In this document: one piece after another, positions 14,587 through 24,533 of the stretch
How positions within the stretch are numbered: position 1 is the first letter of the stretch
How the letters are laid out: every line of letters starts with the position of its first letter
NCBI GenBank assembly: GCA_028279345.1
Contig: JANQNY010000005.1
Span: 1 to 64,000, forward strand
Direction: 5' to 3'
Length of the DNA stretch: 64,000 bases
DNA from: Geminicoccaceae bacterium
GTDB taxonomy: Bacteria; Pseudomonadota; Alphaproteobacteria; Geminicoccales; Geminicoccaceae
The notes under the pieces: model-generated
What the model saw: only the letters and a program-made list of their open reading frames with translations
What the model was told of the DNA's origin: nothing
Database searches by the model: none
Translations under genes and position numbers: made by a program

Positions 14587-17500
14587 ATGAAGCATCTGGG
14601 TAACAAGGCCCAAGAGCTGGATGAGCGCTTTGGTCCGTTCTCATCACTTCGGGTCCGCTTTGCGCTCATCATGGGGCAGATCGCTGTCTTCTTTGTCCTC
14701 GCCACGTTCGCTGTCGTCGAGATTCACGCCAACAGGAGCTCGCATGAAGAGCTTCGACGCCATCTACAGGAACTTCTTATCGTGCACAGCGCCTCGCTGG
14801 TCTGGCCGTTATGGACGCTGAATGAATCTCAGGTGGCGCTCTATGTTGACGCAATCGCGAGAGATACTGCAGTCGCGACAGTTCTCGTTACAGGTGACGA
14901 GGGGCGCATCGGAGCGCAGGTCGCCAAGAAGCCGGACTCGTCGATTGCCTATCACGACACGGTGGCGATCACTTTCGAGACCCCAGAAGGGTCTCGTCAG
15001 ATCGGCGAACTAACGATTGGCGTTACTGCTGACCCGATCGCCGCCGAGCGAAGGAACAGGATATCGGTCGTTGCGCCGCTGGCCGGCTTGCTTCTGCTTA
15101 GTGTGATCCTCAGTAGCCTCTACGCGTTTCGTCGGACTGTGGGTCTGCCGCTTCAACGCCTCCTGGGAGGTATCGAGCGAGCGCATCGATATGGCGAGGC
15201 ATCGGTAGTCGACTGGCCGCGAGAAGATGAGATGGGCCGCGTAGTCGCCGCATTCAACCGAATGATCGCACAACGGGCTGAGCAGGAACGTGCCCTGGTC
15301 CAAACACGAGATAGCCTAGAGCTTCGAGTGGTAGAGAGAACTGAAGAACTATCGAATATAAGCCACCGCCTTTCTGATGCGATTGAAAGTCTCTATGATG
15401 GCTTTGCGTTGTTTGACGACAAGAAAATGCTCAAAACGCACAACAAAAAATTTGTTGAAATCATGAAAAGTAAGCGTAACCAGAACGATACCGTTGCGAC
15501 GAATAACATATTCGAAGGTCGATATTACGACGAGTTTCTAGATGACATTCTATATGAAGGCCCATTTGACGACCGCCGCCTCGCTACGACCACGCCTTTG
15601 ACGAGTGAGGCCGCTGACCAGAGCGGTGCAAGGGGGCCTTACCTCATCAGAGCGAACAGCGGTCGCCGCTATCGCGTGGCCGAGCGCCCTACTGCAGACG
15701 GCGGGCTCGTTTGTATTTACACGGATGTCACCGAGTTTCTCAGTGCGATTGACGCTGCGGAAGTCGCCAATGACGCCAAGAGCAGCTTCCTCGCCAAGAT
15801 GAGTCATGAAATACGGACTCCGATAAATGGAATTGTCGGCCTGTTGGAGATCCTCACATTTACCAATCTCGATCGCGAACAAAAACAACTTGCAGCAAGG
15901 ATTGGCGAATCCTCGCAAGCACTTCTTGGCGTCATCGACGATATTCTTGACATCTCAAAGATCGAAGCTGGACATGTGACAATCGAGAGGTCGACCTTCT
16001 CTGTGCAAAGCGTTGCCGAAAGCGCGGCTGACGTCGTTGGCAGCGAGGCTGCACAAAAAGGCCTCGATCTTGCGGTCATTGTGGGACCCGAAGTCCCCGC
16101 CATGATCGCATGCGATAAGACACAATTGCGTCAGGTTCTTATCAACCTCCTGACCAATGCAGTGAAATTCACCGAAGTCGGCTCAGTAGTTATGCGGGTC
16201 AGCCGCGCCGGATCAACCAACGATCCGCGCATTCACTTTGCCGTTTCCGATACGGGGATCGGGATCGACCCTAGTGAAGTGGAGAGGATTTTCCAGCCTT
16301 TTGAGCAAGGTCATTCTAATATTGTGGATCACATGGGAGGAACAGGGCTTGGCCTCGCCATCTCAAACGAGATTGTGCAACTTCTTGGGGGAAGTATTTC
16401 TGTCACCAGCGTCGTGGGGCGAGGCTCGACGTTCGCGTTCGAGATTCCGCGTGGGGACGTTCAGACGGATGTCGGCCAAGAGGACCTAGACCTCAAGCTC
16501 GACGGCGTGCGGATTGAGATCCAGTCCGACAGTCCGGCCATCGTTGAAATGTTGGATGTTCTGCTCAAACCACTGGGTGCACAGGTCTCACACGGTTTGG
16601 GATGTGATCGAACCGGCAAGGCTCAGAACTCTGAGATCCAAGACTTAACAATCGTAGACGTGCCTCACGTACGCAGCGATCCAGGGCTCGAACCGGCTGC
16701 AAACCCGCGCGGCGCCCTCGTCCTCAGCACCAGTCAGGCAATGAACCCTGACAACTCAGTGACCGGTAGCAACAAAATCGTCCCGCGGCCGCCACAGCGG
16801 CGGGAGCTCCTTGCTGCGATCGGCAGCCTTCTAAACCGACCGTTCCCTGGCGACAGCACCGTAGGGCTGCCAATCAGCGACGGGAGTAGAGCCGGGCAAC
16901 GCGCCGATCTCTGCGCGAGGACGCTACGCGGCAGAATCCTGGTCGTGGATGACAATCTGACGAGTCTGGAGGTAACGAAGAAGCAACTTTCAATACTCGG
17001 TTTCGCCGCTGACACGGCGAACGATGGCCTCTTGGGCCTCCAGAGTTGGCGGCGCAACGCGTACTCCCTTGTCATCACTGACTGTCGGATGCCGGACATG
17101 GATGGTCACGAAATGACCACGACCATCAGGCGCGAGGAGCAAGCTCGTGGTCGCCGAGCGGTTCCAATAATCGGATTGACTGCCAATGTCCTGGCCGGCG
17201 AAGCCGACCGGTGTTACCGCGCAGGAATGGATGGGTATCTCAGCAAGCCGGTACGTCTCGCCGACCTTGAGCGAGCAATCCGACATGCTCTCGGCCCGCG
17301 AAGTACGGCCGGTACAGGCGGCGTGACCCCATCGAATTCTTCTAAATCGGGGCACCAGAGCGTACGCCAACACGAGTCGCCCGCGGGGGCGTGTCCGTTT
17401 GACTTCGCCATCTTCAAAGAGAAATTTGGATCCGACGCCTACGCAACTTTCTGTGCGCTGTTGGAGAATGCGGCTCTAGAACTCGGCGAAGTGCAGCAGA

Positions 17501-17751
17501 TGCTCAACGATGCAGTACTCCGGCGCGACTTCGGAGTTGTAGCTGACATCGCCCACCGCGGTATTGGGATTGCACTAGCGCTTGCGGCGGTCAAACTCTC
17601 AACCGCCTTGCGAGCGGTTGAAAACTGTGCCCTTCGCGGCGAGAATCAAGCAATTGAACTCCTAGTACGAGAGGCGGGGAAGGAAATCCAAACGGTGCTT
17701 GATTTCGAACTGAGGAGCCTCGAGCTCGCGGTGCCCTTTCCCCTCGATTAG
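14587..17751 (+). CDS. Hybrid sensor histidine kinase (HK-pseudoREC-REC-HPt)
   Basis: 1054 residues, ATG after GAGGAGG. Membrane helices lie at about 25-45 and 157-178 and enclose a periplasmic sensor domain. A HAMP domain (about 180-235), a PAS domain (about 265-385), HisKA with H407 in KMSHEIRTP, and an HATPase domain ([15 protein letters not shown]) follow. Residues about 640-770 look like a receiver that has lost its Asp and Lys ([16 protein letters not shown]). A complete receiver has D832 ([11 protein letters not shown]) and SKPVR. The C-terminal HPt keeps H990 (IAHRGIG). The phosphorelay would therefore end on H990 and could supply the LysR-receiver protein encoded upstream. The N-terminal signal probably comes via the divergent binding protein. 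Confidence 0.92.
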   Translation: MKHLGNKAQELDERFGPFSSLRVRFALIMGQIAVFFVLATFAVVEIHANRSSHEELRRHLQELLIVHSASLVWPLWTLNESQVALYVDAIARDTAVATVLVTGDEGRIGAQVAKKPDSSIAYHDTVAITFETPEGSRQIGELTIGVTADPIAAERRNRISVVAPLAGLLLLSVILSSLYAFRRTVGLPLQRLLGGIERAHRYGEASVVDWPREDEMGRVVAAFNRMIAQRAEQERALVQTRDSLELRVVERTEELSNISHRLSDAIESLYDGFALFDDKKMLKTHNKKFVEIMKSKRNQNDTVATNNIFEGRYYDEFLDDILYEGPFDDRRLATTTPLTSEAADQSGARGPYLIRANSGRRYRVAERPTADGGLVCIYTDVTEFLSAIDAAEVANDAKSSFLAKMSHEIRTPINGIVGLLEILTFTNLDREQKQLAARIGESSQALLGVIDDILDISKIEAGHVTIERSTFSVQSVAESAADVVGSEAAQKGLDLAVIVGPEVPAMIACDKTQLRQVLINLLTNAVKFTEVGSVVMRVSRAGSTNDPRIHFAVSDTGIGIDPSEVERIFQPFEQGHSNIVDHMGGTGLGLAISNEIVQLLGGSISVTSVVGRGSTFAFEIPRGDVQTDVGQEDLDLKLDGVRIEIQSDSPAIVEMLDVLLKPLGAQVSHGLGCDRTGKAQNSEIQDLTIVDVPHVRSDPGLEPAANPRGALVLSTSQAMNPDNSVTGSNKIVPRPPQRRELLAAIGSLLNRPFPGDSTVGLPISDGSRAGQRADLCARTLRGRILVVDDNLTSLEVTKKQLSILGFAADTANDGLLGLQSWRRNAYSLVITDCRMPDMDGHEMTTTIRREEQARGRRAVPIIGLTANVLAGEADRCYRAGMDGYLSKPVRLADLERAIRHALGPRSTAGTGGVTPSNSSKSGHQSVRQHESPAGACPFDFAIFKEKFGSDAYATFCALLENAALELGEVQQMLNDAVLRRDFGVVADIAHRGIGIALALAAVKLSTALRAVENCALRGENQAIELLVREAGKEIQTVLDFELRSLELAVPFPLD

Positions 17752-17937
17752 CGCTGCGCGGAACCAGAAATCGCCAGTTGCATCGTTGTCGGGAGCGACG
17801 GTGCCGAATCCAAGGCCCGGCGGTTGCTAGAGCACTGCCAGCGCCACGGGGCCGTCGAGGGCGTGGCGTTCTGGCAGCGGGTGGAGACGGCTATTAGGGA
17901 TCTGCGGCACACTAGGCCTGCGGGGCGGGCGCATTGA
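17752..17937 (+). pseudogene. Short coding remnant
   Basis: A 61-codon open frame without a normal start directly after the kinase stop encodes GAESKARRLLEHCQRHGAVE, then GVAFWQRVETAIRDLRHT. It resembles small helical hypothetical proteins of Rhodospirillales but lacks a start codon, so it is listed as a fragment. Confidence 0.35.
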
Positions 17938-18031
17938 GCGGATCGCGCATGAGCGCTTCGGACGGTGGCCGGGCCTCCCGCGGGTGCGCGGCCTCGCCGG
18001 CTGTGCGGACGAAGCTGACATTCGCAGAGCG

Positions 18032-18475
18032 TTACTCCTCTCTCGGCTCTGGAAGATGGCCGAAGCTAATGGCCAGCCGGTTCCACGCATTCATTTGCGC
18101 AACAATCAGCGTTAGGTCGACAATCTGCTGCTCGGAGAAGTGATCGGACAGCGCCATGTAAAGAGGCTCGGGCGCACCGTTGTCAGAAATCGTCGTGATG
18201 GCCTCAGCCCAAGCAAGCGCCGCTTTCTCTGCTTCATCGAAGAACGGCACTTCTCTCCAAACGATAAGGCAATCCAGCCGTTGCGATGTCTCGCCGGCCT
18301 TTCTTGCTTCCGTGCTGTGAAGATCCACGCAATATGCGCAGCCATTTATTTGAGACACCCGGAGTTCAATAACCGCCCTCAGCTTGCTGTTGATCGAGGG
18401 CATTTTGCCACTTGCCTTCGCCATGCTCGCGATAGCGATCGCGTTTATGGAAGCATAATCTAGGCGTTCGATCAT
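18032..18475 (-). CDS. Carboxymuconolactone decarboxylase / AhpD-like protein
   Basis: The start is ATG 18475 with GGAG nine bases before, giving 147 residues. The AhpD core is visible: LRAVIELRVSQINGCAYCVDLHSTEARKAG contains the CxxC-H redox motif (C-A-Y-C-V-D-L-H). The family acts as alkylhydroperoxidase-like peroxidases or decarboxylases. The tail (IVAQMNAWNRLAISFGHLPE) is typical of the YciW/CMD subgroup. Single gene between the kinase and an IS66 element. Confidence 0.85.
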   Translation of the reverse strand: MIERLDYASINAIAIASMAKASGKMPSINSKLRAVIELRVSQINGCAYCVDLHSTEARKAGETSQRLDCLIVWREVPFFDEAEKAALAWAEAITTISDNGAPEPLYMALSDHFSEQQIVDLTLIVAQMNAWNRLAISFGHLPEPREE

Positions 18476-18717
18476 TGTCGGCTCCAAGCGTGTTTGCAGC
18501 AGCGTGATAGCATAGAAGTAGGACTGCCAGTTTGGGCTCTGGGGCGGCCTCGGCTGCGTCGCCGACGCGGCCATCAGGCACATCCGACGTAAGCGTCCGG
18601 TGATGACCGTCTTGCTGGGTGGCAGAGCTGGGGCGAAGCTGCGGTTTGAGGTGGAGCTTAGCGGGTGTGCCCGGGAAGCTCCGGAGTTAGCTCGCAGCAA
18701 AGGACGTGGCTTCGCTC

Positions 18718-19053
18718 ATGGAAGTGATCACGCGGGTGGAGCGCCGGCGGCGCCACTCGGCGGCGGACAAGGAGCGGGTGTTGGCGGCGACCGACGCGCC
18801 TGGCGCCTGCATTGCCGACGTCGCCAAGCGCTTCGACATGTGCCGCAGCCTGATCCACCGCTGGCGCCGCGAACGGCGGGAGGCGGCCGGACCAGCCTTC
18901 GTGCCGGTCGCCGTCGCGGCCGAGCCGGCGGCGACGCCTCCGCCGCCTGAGCCGATCGAGATCCTGCTGCCCAACGGCGTCGTCGTCCGGGTCCCTGGCT
19001 CGGTCGATCCCACGAGCCTGAAGACCGTGCTCGCGGCCCTCGGCGGACGATGA
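18718..19053 (+). CDS. tnpA: IS66 accessory protein TnpA
   Basis: 111 residues from ATG 18718; a GTG at 18706 is an alternative. The N-terminal half is a helix-turn-helix of the IS66 OrfA/transposase-8 type ([34 protein letters not shown]). The tail [16 protein letters not shown] is characteristic of IS66 TnpA. The stop overlaps the ATG of tnpB by 4 nt. Confidence 0.88.
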   Translation: MEVITRVERRRRHSAADKERVLAATDAPGACIADVAKRFDMCRSLIHRWRRERREAAGPAFVPVAVAAEPAATPPPPEPIEILLPNGVVVRVPGSVDPTSLKTVLAALGGR

Positions 19054-19400
19054 TCACTGGTCTGCCGCCGGGCGTGCACGTCTATCTCGCCGCCGGCGCC
19101 ACGGACATGCGGAAGGGCTATGGCGGGCTCGCGATCCTGGCCCAGGAGGTCTTGAAGAAGGATCCGTTTGCCGGCCACCTGTTCGTCTTCAGAGGCAAGC
19201 GCGGCGACCGGATCAAGGTGCTCTGGTACGACGGCCAGGGTCTGTGCCTGTTCGCGAAGCGGCTCGACCGGGGGCGGTTCGTCTGGCCCGCGGCCAAAGA
19301 AGGCGTCGTCACCCTGTCGCCGGCCCAGCTCGCGATGCTGCTGGAAGGGATCGATTGGCGCGCGCCCGTCCGCACCTGGCGTCCGCAGCTCGCCGGTTGA
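19050..19400 (+). CDS. tnpB: IS66 Orf2 protein TnpB
   Basis: 116 residues matching the IS66 Orf2 family, required for transposition by an unknown mechanism. Motifs are [40 protein letters not shown] and [17 protein letters not shown]. Length is normal and no defects are seen. Confidence 0.93.
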   Translation: MITGLPPGVHVYLAAGATDMRKGYGGLAILAQEVLKKDPFAGHLFVFRGKRGDRIKVLWYDGQGLCLFAKRLDRGRFVWPAAKEGVVTLSPAQLAMLLEGIDWRAPVRTWRPQLAG

Positions 19401-19476
19401 GGTCGAGAGTTGACAAGCTCGCCGGGTTCCGAGGGCCAGATTTCTCCAGCCCTCGGGGTCTCGGTAGCGTCGAGCC

Positions 19477-21123
19477 ATGGAGCTCGACCTCGACCACTTG
19501 CCGGAGGATCCGACCGCGCTCCGGGCGATCGTCGCCCGGCTGGCCGAGGAGAAGGCACGCCTCGTCGGCGAGAACCATGCGTTGAGGGTTGAGACCGGCG
19601 AGCTCAAAGGGGAGAACGAGCGTCTGAAGGCGATGGTCACACAACTGGTGCACTATCGCTTCGGACGATCCTCCGAGAGTGCCGAGGGCCAGCACGAGCT
19701 GTACGGCCAGACGGTGGAGCCCGAGGCGGCACGGCCTCCGGCTCCCACGGAACGCGCATCTTCGGCGGCCGTCCGCCTCAAGCAGCAACGTCCGATCCGC
19801 AAGCCTCTGCCGGCGCATTTGCCGCGGCTGACCAAGGTCCTCGACGTCGGGGACGCATGCGGCGCCTGCGGCAAGGGGCTGGTCGAGGTCGGCGAGCCAG
19901 ACGTGACCGAGGTCCTCCACCGGATCCCGGCAACCTACGTCGTCCTGCGCTATGTGCGCCCCCGCAAGCGCTGCGCCGAGGGTCACTTCGACCAAGAGCC
20001 GATGCCGGAGCGGGTGATCCCGCGCAGCACCGTCGACGAGACGGTGCTCGCGGGCGTGATCGTCGACAAGTTCGCCGACCACTTGCCGCTGAACCGGATC
20101 GCGAAGCGCTTCGCGCGACAGAAGATCGACATCCCCCGGCAGACGCTTGCCGACTGGATGATGCGCTCGGCGGCGGTGCTCGGGCCTTTGCACGAGGCAC
20201 TCGCCCGGCACGTGATGGCAGGTGAGGTCGTCCACCCGACGACACGCCATTGCCGATCCTGGAGCCGGGGCTCGGCCGCACACGGACCGGCCGCGCCTGG
20301 GGCTATGTCCGCGACGAGCGGCCTTGGGCCGGGCCGGCGCCGCCAGCAGCGGTCTTCTTCGCGACCCTCGATCGCAAGGGTGAGCGACCACGCGAACACC
20401 TGCGGGACTTCGCCGGGACACTGGCGGTGGACGCCTACAGCGGGTTCAACGCGCTGTTCGCGACCCGGGGCGGCGCGCCGCCAGCGGTCAAGGCGGCCGG
20501 CTGTTTGTGCGCATGCGCGCCGCAAGTTCGTGGAGCTGGAGCGGCTCGGATCGCCGGTCGGCAAGGAGGGCGTGCGCCTCTGGCAGGCCGTATTCCTGGC
20601 CGAGCGCCGGCTGAGGACCCTTGATGCCGACGAGCGACTGGGCCGCCGGCAGAGCTCGACGCGTCCGGCCTTCGAAGAGCTCCACGCCTGGATGACCTCG
20701 ATCCGGCCGCTCGTTGCCGACACGAGCGCCCCGGCGAAGGCGCTCGACTACAGCTTGAAGCGGTGGCCGAGCCTGACGCTCGCGCTCGCGGATGGCCGCG
20801 TCGAGGTCGACAACAACGCTGCCGAGCGGGCGCTGCGTGGCATCGCGCTGTTCCGCAACAACGCCCTCTTCGCCGGTTCCCCGCGTGGCGCCGAAGCGAC
20901 CGCTGTGTTGGTCTCGCTGGTCGAGACCTGCAAGCTCAATGCCGTCGACCCGGAAGCGTACCTCGCCGATGTTCTGCCGAAGCTGAAGCGCCAACCCCGC
21001 GACCGACTGGCGGACCTCCTGCCCTGGAGTTGGCTCACCACGGCAGGCGCGAGCCCGCGTCCCGAGCGCATGGCCATGCTCGCCCGCGCGCTCGGCATGG
21101 CCGCAGAAGAAAGCGGGTCCTAG
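19477..21123 (+). pseudogene. tnpC: IS66 transposase TnpC with two compensating frameshifts
   Basis: The 548-codon frame has the coiled-coil N-terminus, zinc-finger region (CGACGKGL), helix-turn-helix and a normal C-terminus (VEVDNNAAERALRG, with the catalytic Glu). Between about 20235 and 20510 the frame is wrong. The expected TnpC sequence (PILEPGLGRTRTGRAWGYVR, FAGTLAVDAYSGFNALF) is in the next frame. A one-base deletion near GEVVH and a one-base insertion near LCAHARRKF explain this. Two of the three DDE catalytic acids (in the usual HTDDTP and VDAYSGF) are lost, so the enzyme is probably dead unless these are sequencing errors. Confidence 0.85.
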
Positions 21124-21249
21124 CCGCCACAGCCATCCGGCGAGCCCATCGCCATCGTCGATCAGCCGTTGCCGCGCTGTTTGCTGCAGCCGACGCCGTA
21201 CGCGCGGGTTATGGGAAGCACCCGCGCCGCGACGCGAAGGAACCGAGAG

Positions 21250-21810
21250 ATGGCCGCCGGCTCGACGACACGGACGGAAGCACGTGCGTACCTTGCCTGG
21301 TTGGAGACGCGACCCGAGGGGGAGCGTTACGAGCTGGTCGATGGCGAGGTCATCGCCATGTCGCCGGAGCGCAACCGGCATAGCCTCGTCAAGAGCCAAG
21401 CCTACGGAAGCCTGCACGATGCGATCAATGCGGCGGGCCTCGACTGCATGGCCGTCGGCGACGGTGTGTCAGCCCCGATAGACGAGGCCAATGTCTACGC
21501 GCCCGACGGTCTCGTCCAATGCGACCAGCCGCTTGATCCCGACGCAATCTGCGCCGACAGCCCGGTGATCATCGTCGACGTCATCTCGCTAGGCTCGCCA
21601 GCAGTCGATACCGGTCGCAAGCTGCAGGGCTACCTTCAGCTTGCCAGCGTGCGCCATTGCTTGGTCTTCGATTCCGTACGGAAGGCGCTACCGCACTACC
21701 GACGGACGGCAGATGGTGGCATTGCGATGTGGCAGGCAACAGGCGGCCGGGTCCGCCTCGATCCACCGGGCTTGGACCTCGACGTCGACGACGTCTTCGG
21801 CGGTATGTGA
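21250..21810 (+). CDS. Uma2-family (DUF820) putative restriction-like endonuclease
   Basis: The start is ATG 21250 with GAAGGA upstream, giving 186 residues. It has the Uma2 fold layout of PD-(D/E)XK-like nucleases: RYELVDGEVIAMSPERNRHS, then DGVSAPIDEANVYAPDGLVQC (catalytic Asp region), then PVIIVDVISLGSPAVDTGRK where the usual VEV(L/I)SpST...K is seen as VDVISLGS...GRK, so the usual Glu is Asp. Function of this family in bacteria is unsettled. It lies just after IS66 tnpC and may be cargo. Confidence 0.8.
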   Translation: MAAGSTTRTEARAYLAWLETRPEGERYELVDGEVIAMSPERNRHSLVKSQAYGSLHDAINAAGLDCMAVGDGVSAPIDEANVYAPDGLVQCDQPLDPDAICADSPVIIVDVISLGSPAVDTGRKLQGYLQLASVRHCLVFDSVRKALPHYRRTADGGIAMWQATGGRVRLDPPGLDLDVDDVFGGM

Positions 21811-22129
21811 TCGGGCGGCGTCTTGAGAACCTGCACAGAAGGCTGGCGCCCGAACCACCGCTTCTGACCGCGCGCCCGCCGATTCCCCCTGCCTTCAGAA
21901 CAGCCGAGAGGGGCGTCCAAGCCTTCGTCCCTCTTCGGCACGTCGTCGCGGTACACGCTCCCGAGGACCCGTTGACCAGCTCGTGAGCACGGCGCTCGAG
22001 TGCTCACGCCATGGGCAGTCATCCCGCTCGCCGATGCGGAGGGGCGCTCTCGGCCCGCAGCCGATGCGAACGAGAGAATCTGCATGGAGTCGAATTTACC
22101 GCCAATGGGCGCACCGGGTCCGGCGGGCC

Positions 22130-22429
22130 TCAGGCGATGAAGGTCTCGGCGGCGTTGGGGACGAGGTCGCCGAGATCGGGCAGGCCCGAGGGGGTGACGG
22201 CGCCGTCCAGATCGCCCAGCGCGATGCCGTCGCTGTTCTGGTTCCCACCGATCAGGTCGGTCCCGAGGGTGAACCCGCCGCCGCCATCGTTGAGCAGCAC
22301 CTCGTTGGCTCGACCTCAGTTCGCAAAGGGACACGTGTCGGCCCCGGCGATCGCTTCGCGACGTGAGATGCCGCCGACACCGATGTCGTCGCTCTCGTCC
22401 GCTGCCGTGGTGACAACCGGTAAAGCCAT
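22130..22429 (-). pseudogene. Fragment of an FG-GAP/VCBS repeat protein
   Basis: A good ribosome site (GGGGGAGAG) precedes ATG 22429, which opens 37 codons (MALPVVTTAADESDDIGV) ending at TGA 22316. In another frame right after it the minus strand encodes NEVLLNDGGGGFTLGTDL, then SDGIALGDLDGA, a clear VCBS/FG-GAP repeat. The original gene was probably an exported repeat protein and is frameshifted and truncated. Confidence 0.45.
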
Positions 22430-22734
22430 TGCGCTCTCCCCCTATTGCTTTGTTCCCGAGACGAATTCGGGTCCACGTCCTGGGTCTCGCTTTCGAGCCG
22501 CCATGGCCTACGCCCGGGTCTCCGACACGCCGCCGGACCGAGACGAACCCGGGGGCGGTTTGGGACCGTGGGTAGCAGCGGTGTCGGCGAGCTATCCCGC
22601 GTGACCGCGTAGACCGCGGGGCGGCGACCGACTATCTGCGCAGAATCTCAAGTTTGTTGGCTCTGCGTCTCAGTCCTGGCGCCTTTGGAGCCCAAGAGGC
22701 CGGCGACGGAGCTGTAGCGCCTCTGCGAGACGCG

Positions 22735-23700
22735 TCAGCCCTGCGGCAACTGGCGCAGCCAGGTCTGAATGGTGAAGAGTATGCGCGGCGGCGTCATGGC
22801 GGCTCCGCCGTTGTCGTCGGCACAGCAGGCGGAGGGGGGCATGCCGAAACGCTCCCGGAACAGCCTGTTGAAGCGCGTGGGGTCGTGGAAGCCCCAGCGG
22901 TGGGCGACGCGAGAGACCCGTCCACGCGCCGGCGGTAAACCGGCGAGTTCATAGAAGCACCGATCGAGGCGCCGGTTGCGCAGATAGCGCCCAACGCCGC
23001 CCTCATCCTCGAAGTGGCGATACAGCGCGGCGCGCGAAACGCCGAACGCCGCGCAGAGCTTTTCCGGGCCGAGGCCCGGGTCCGCCAGATGGGTTCGGAT
23101 ATAGTTGCGCAGGACCAATGGGAGCGACGCCTCGGCCCGCTCCCGCGCGGCTGTGGTCTGTCGCCCCAGCATGAAACGCTCGACCAGTGACACGAACACG
23201 GCGACGAGCTCTGACGTCTCTTCCGCGTCGGCCTGGACGGAACTCCTCGTCAGGAGTTGATGGGCACTGGCCAGCAAACGGCCACGGCCCGACACGAGGT
23301 CGATCGACGCGACGGCCGGGTCGACGCTGGGGTCGTAGGCCACCAAGGCGTGCGGGATCAGAACACCCTCGCTGCGGCTCGCCCCCTTCAGCGAAACATA
23401 GCGCCGCGACATGTCCACGAGGTGGAGACGCGACGGATGTGCGCTGAAACCGACATCTGCGACCTCGCCCAAGCCGCCGCCGCTGTGGAAGCGCTCGAAC
23501 AGCAGATAGTCGTGAGACACATCGCGTCGGGTCTTTGGGTCGTGCACGAGCATCTGCTCGGGGGCCGAAATCCGGCTCAGCAGCAGGTCGTGCAAGGGCC
23601 TGACATCGACGTCCACGCCAGCCTCTGGCTTCGGTCGCCTCGGGATCACCTCATAGAATGGGCTGGCGGCAAACCGCCATTCTTCAAGATCAAATCGCAT
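22735..23700 (-). CDS. AraC-family transcriptional regulator
   Basis: 321 residues. The N-terminal 200 residues resemble the ligand/cupin-like AraC-binding domain (FSAHPSRLHLVDMSRRYVSL). The C-terminal 100 residues form the two HTH units of AraC/XylS proteins: LGPEKLCAAFGVSRAALYRH and VSRVAHRWGFHDPTRFNRLF, then RFGMPPS. The target is unknown, as flanking genes are remnants. Likely acquired with the island. Confidence 0.85.
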   Translation of the reverse strand: MRFDLEEWRFAASPFYEVIPRRPKPEAGVDVDVRPLHDLLLSRISAPEQMLVHDPKTRRDVSHDYLLFERFHSGGGLGEVADVGFSAHPSRLHLVDMSRRYVSLKGASRSEGVLIPHALVAYDPSVDPAVASIDLVSGRGRLLASAHQLLTRSSVQADAEETSELVAVFVSLVERFMLGRQTTAARERAEASLPLVLRNYIRTHLADPGLGPEKLCAAFGVSRAALYRHFEDEGGVGRYLRNRRLDRCFYELAGLPPARGRVSRVAHRWGFHDPTRFNRLFRERFGMPPSACCADDNGGAAMTPPRILFTIQTWLRQLPQG

Positions 23701-24533
23701 ACGACCACCGCGGATCGATACTCTAAATCTCCGGGAACCCTGCCCTGACGCTACTTCTTATCATTGTTTTAGGCTGGGATCACCCGACCTGTGATCACAT
23801 CCGCGATCGTGTTGGCGGGTCCCATCGCGTTTGTTGCTGGTTCCGTTTCTAACTCTATCGGCGTCGTGACCTTACCTCTCTAAGGCGGTCCGGGCCGAAG
23901 CCATCGAGATCTCGGCTGCGACCTGAGCTGGTTTCTGGTCCAGTCGCCATGCGACCTCCTGAGCGGACGGCAGTTGGTCGGTGAACTCCGTCGGGGTCAC
24001 GGCACCAAACGCCCAGTGGGTAGTGCTTGAGGCTGACCTGCCCCAGCCTGAGCCGAGCTTGTGTCTCCTCGTGGCGCATTTGGGGCACAGCCGCCGGCCG
24101 GGGTTAGCATCGCACTGGGTCAGGTTCGATCACGCGGGCGGGCCGTCGCCGGACACTTACAGTCGACGAGCTACGCGCTCAGCTTGAGTTCTTGGCTGCC
24201 GATGGTGCCGTCTGCACCCAGAGCGCCACGGTGGAGCTTCTTGAGCGCAGTGCGGCGTTTCTTGCGGGGGTGACGCCGTGCGCTGACGGCCTTGCCAAGC
24301 GCTCGACCGGGTAGGTATCGAAAGCTGTGAACTCCTAGCGTCCACCGTCAGCAACTTCGCCGCCCCGTGCCGTCACCGACGCGCGGGGCGGTTGCTTCTT
24401 AGTTCGGCGGTGTGCACTCCGGCTCGCGAAAAACACCCGACTACTGGGCGGCTTGGCTCACAGCCGCGGAGTCCTCAATCAGCTTGCGTTCGTCGAAGAG
24501 GCAGGCACGCAACAGCCCATGCCCGACTGGCCC
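23701..24533. other. Gene-free region with transposase-like debris
   Basis: About 830 bases without a convincing gene. On the minus strand around 23960-24030 one frame reads THWAFGAVTPTEFTDQ, which resembles the C-terminal end of IS3/IS481 transposases (usually RPHSALGxLTPxEF). On the plus strand 24155-24320 an open stretch without a start encodes LTVDELRAQLEFLAADGAV. Both are probably remnants. Confidence 0.35.

Larger units (their letters stand above)
18589..21123 (+). mobile_element. IS66-family insertion sequence, probably inactive
   Basis: A left end with the IS66-typical GTAAGCG begins at 18589, followed by tnpA, tnpB and tnpC in the usual order. I could not find the matching inverted end (CGCTTAC) after tnpC or after the Uma2 gene, so the right limit is unknown and the element may be truncated. 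Confidence 0.75.

Noticed and set aside
19309..20421. 370-codon minus-strand frame across IS66 genes
   Set aside because: It is the antisense of tnpB/tnpC; composition is Arg/Ala-rich and no motif is present.
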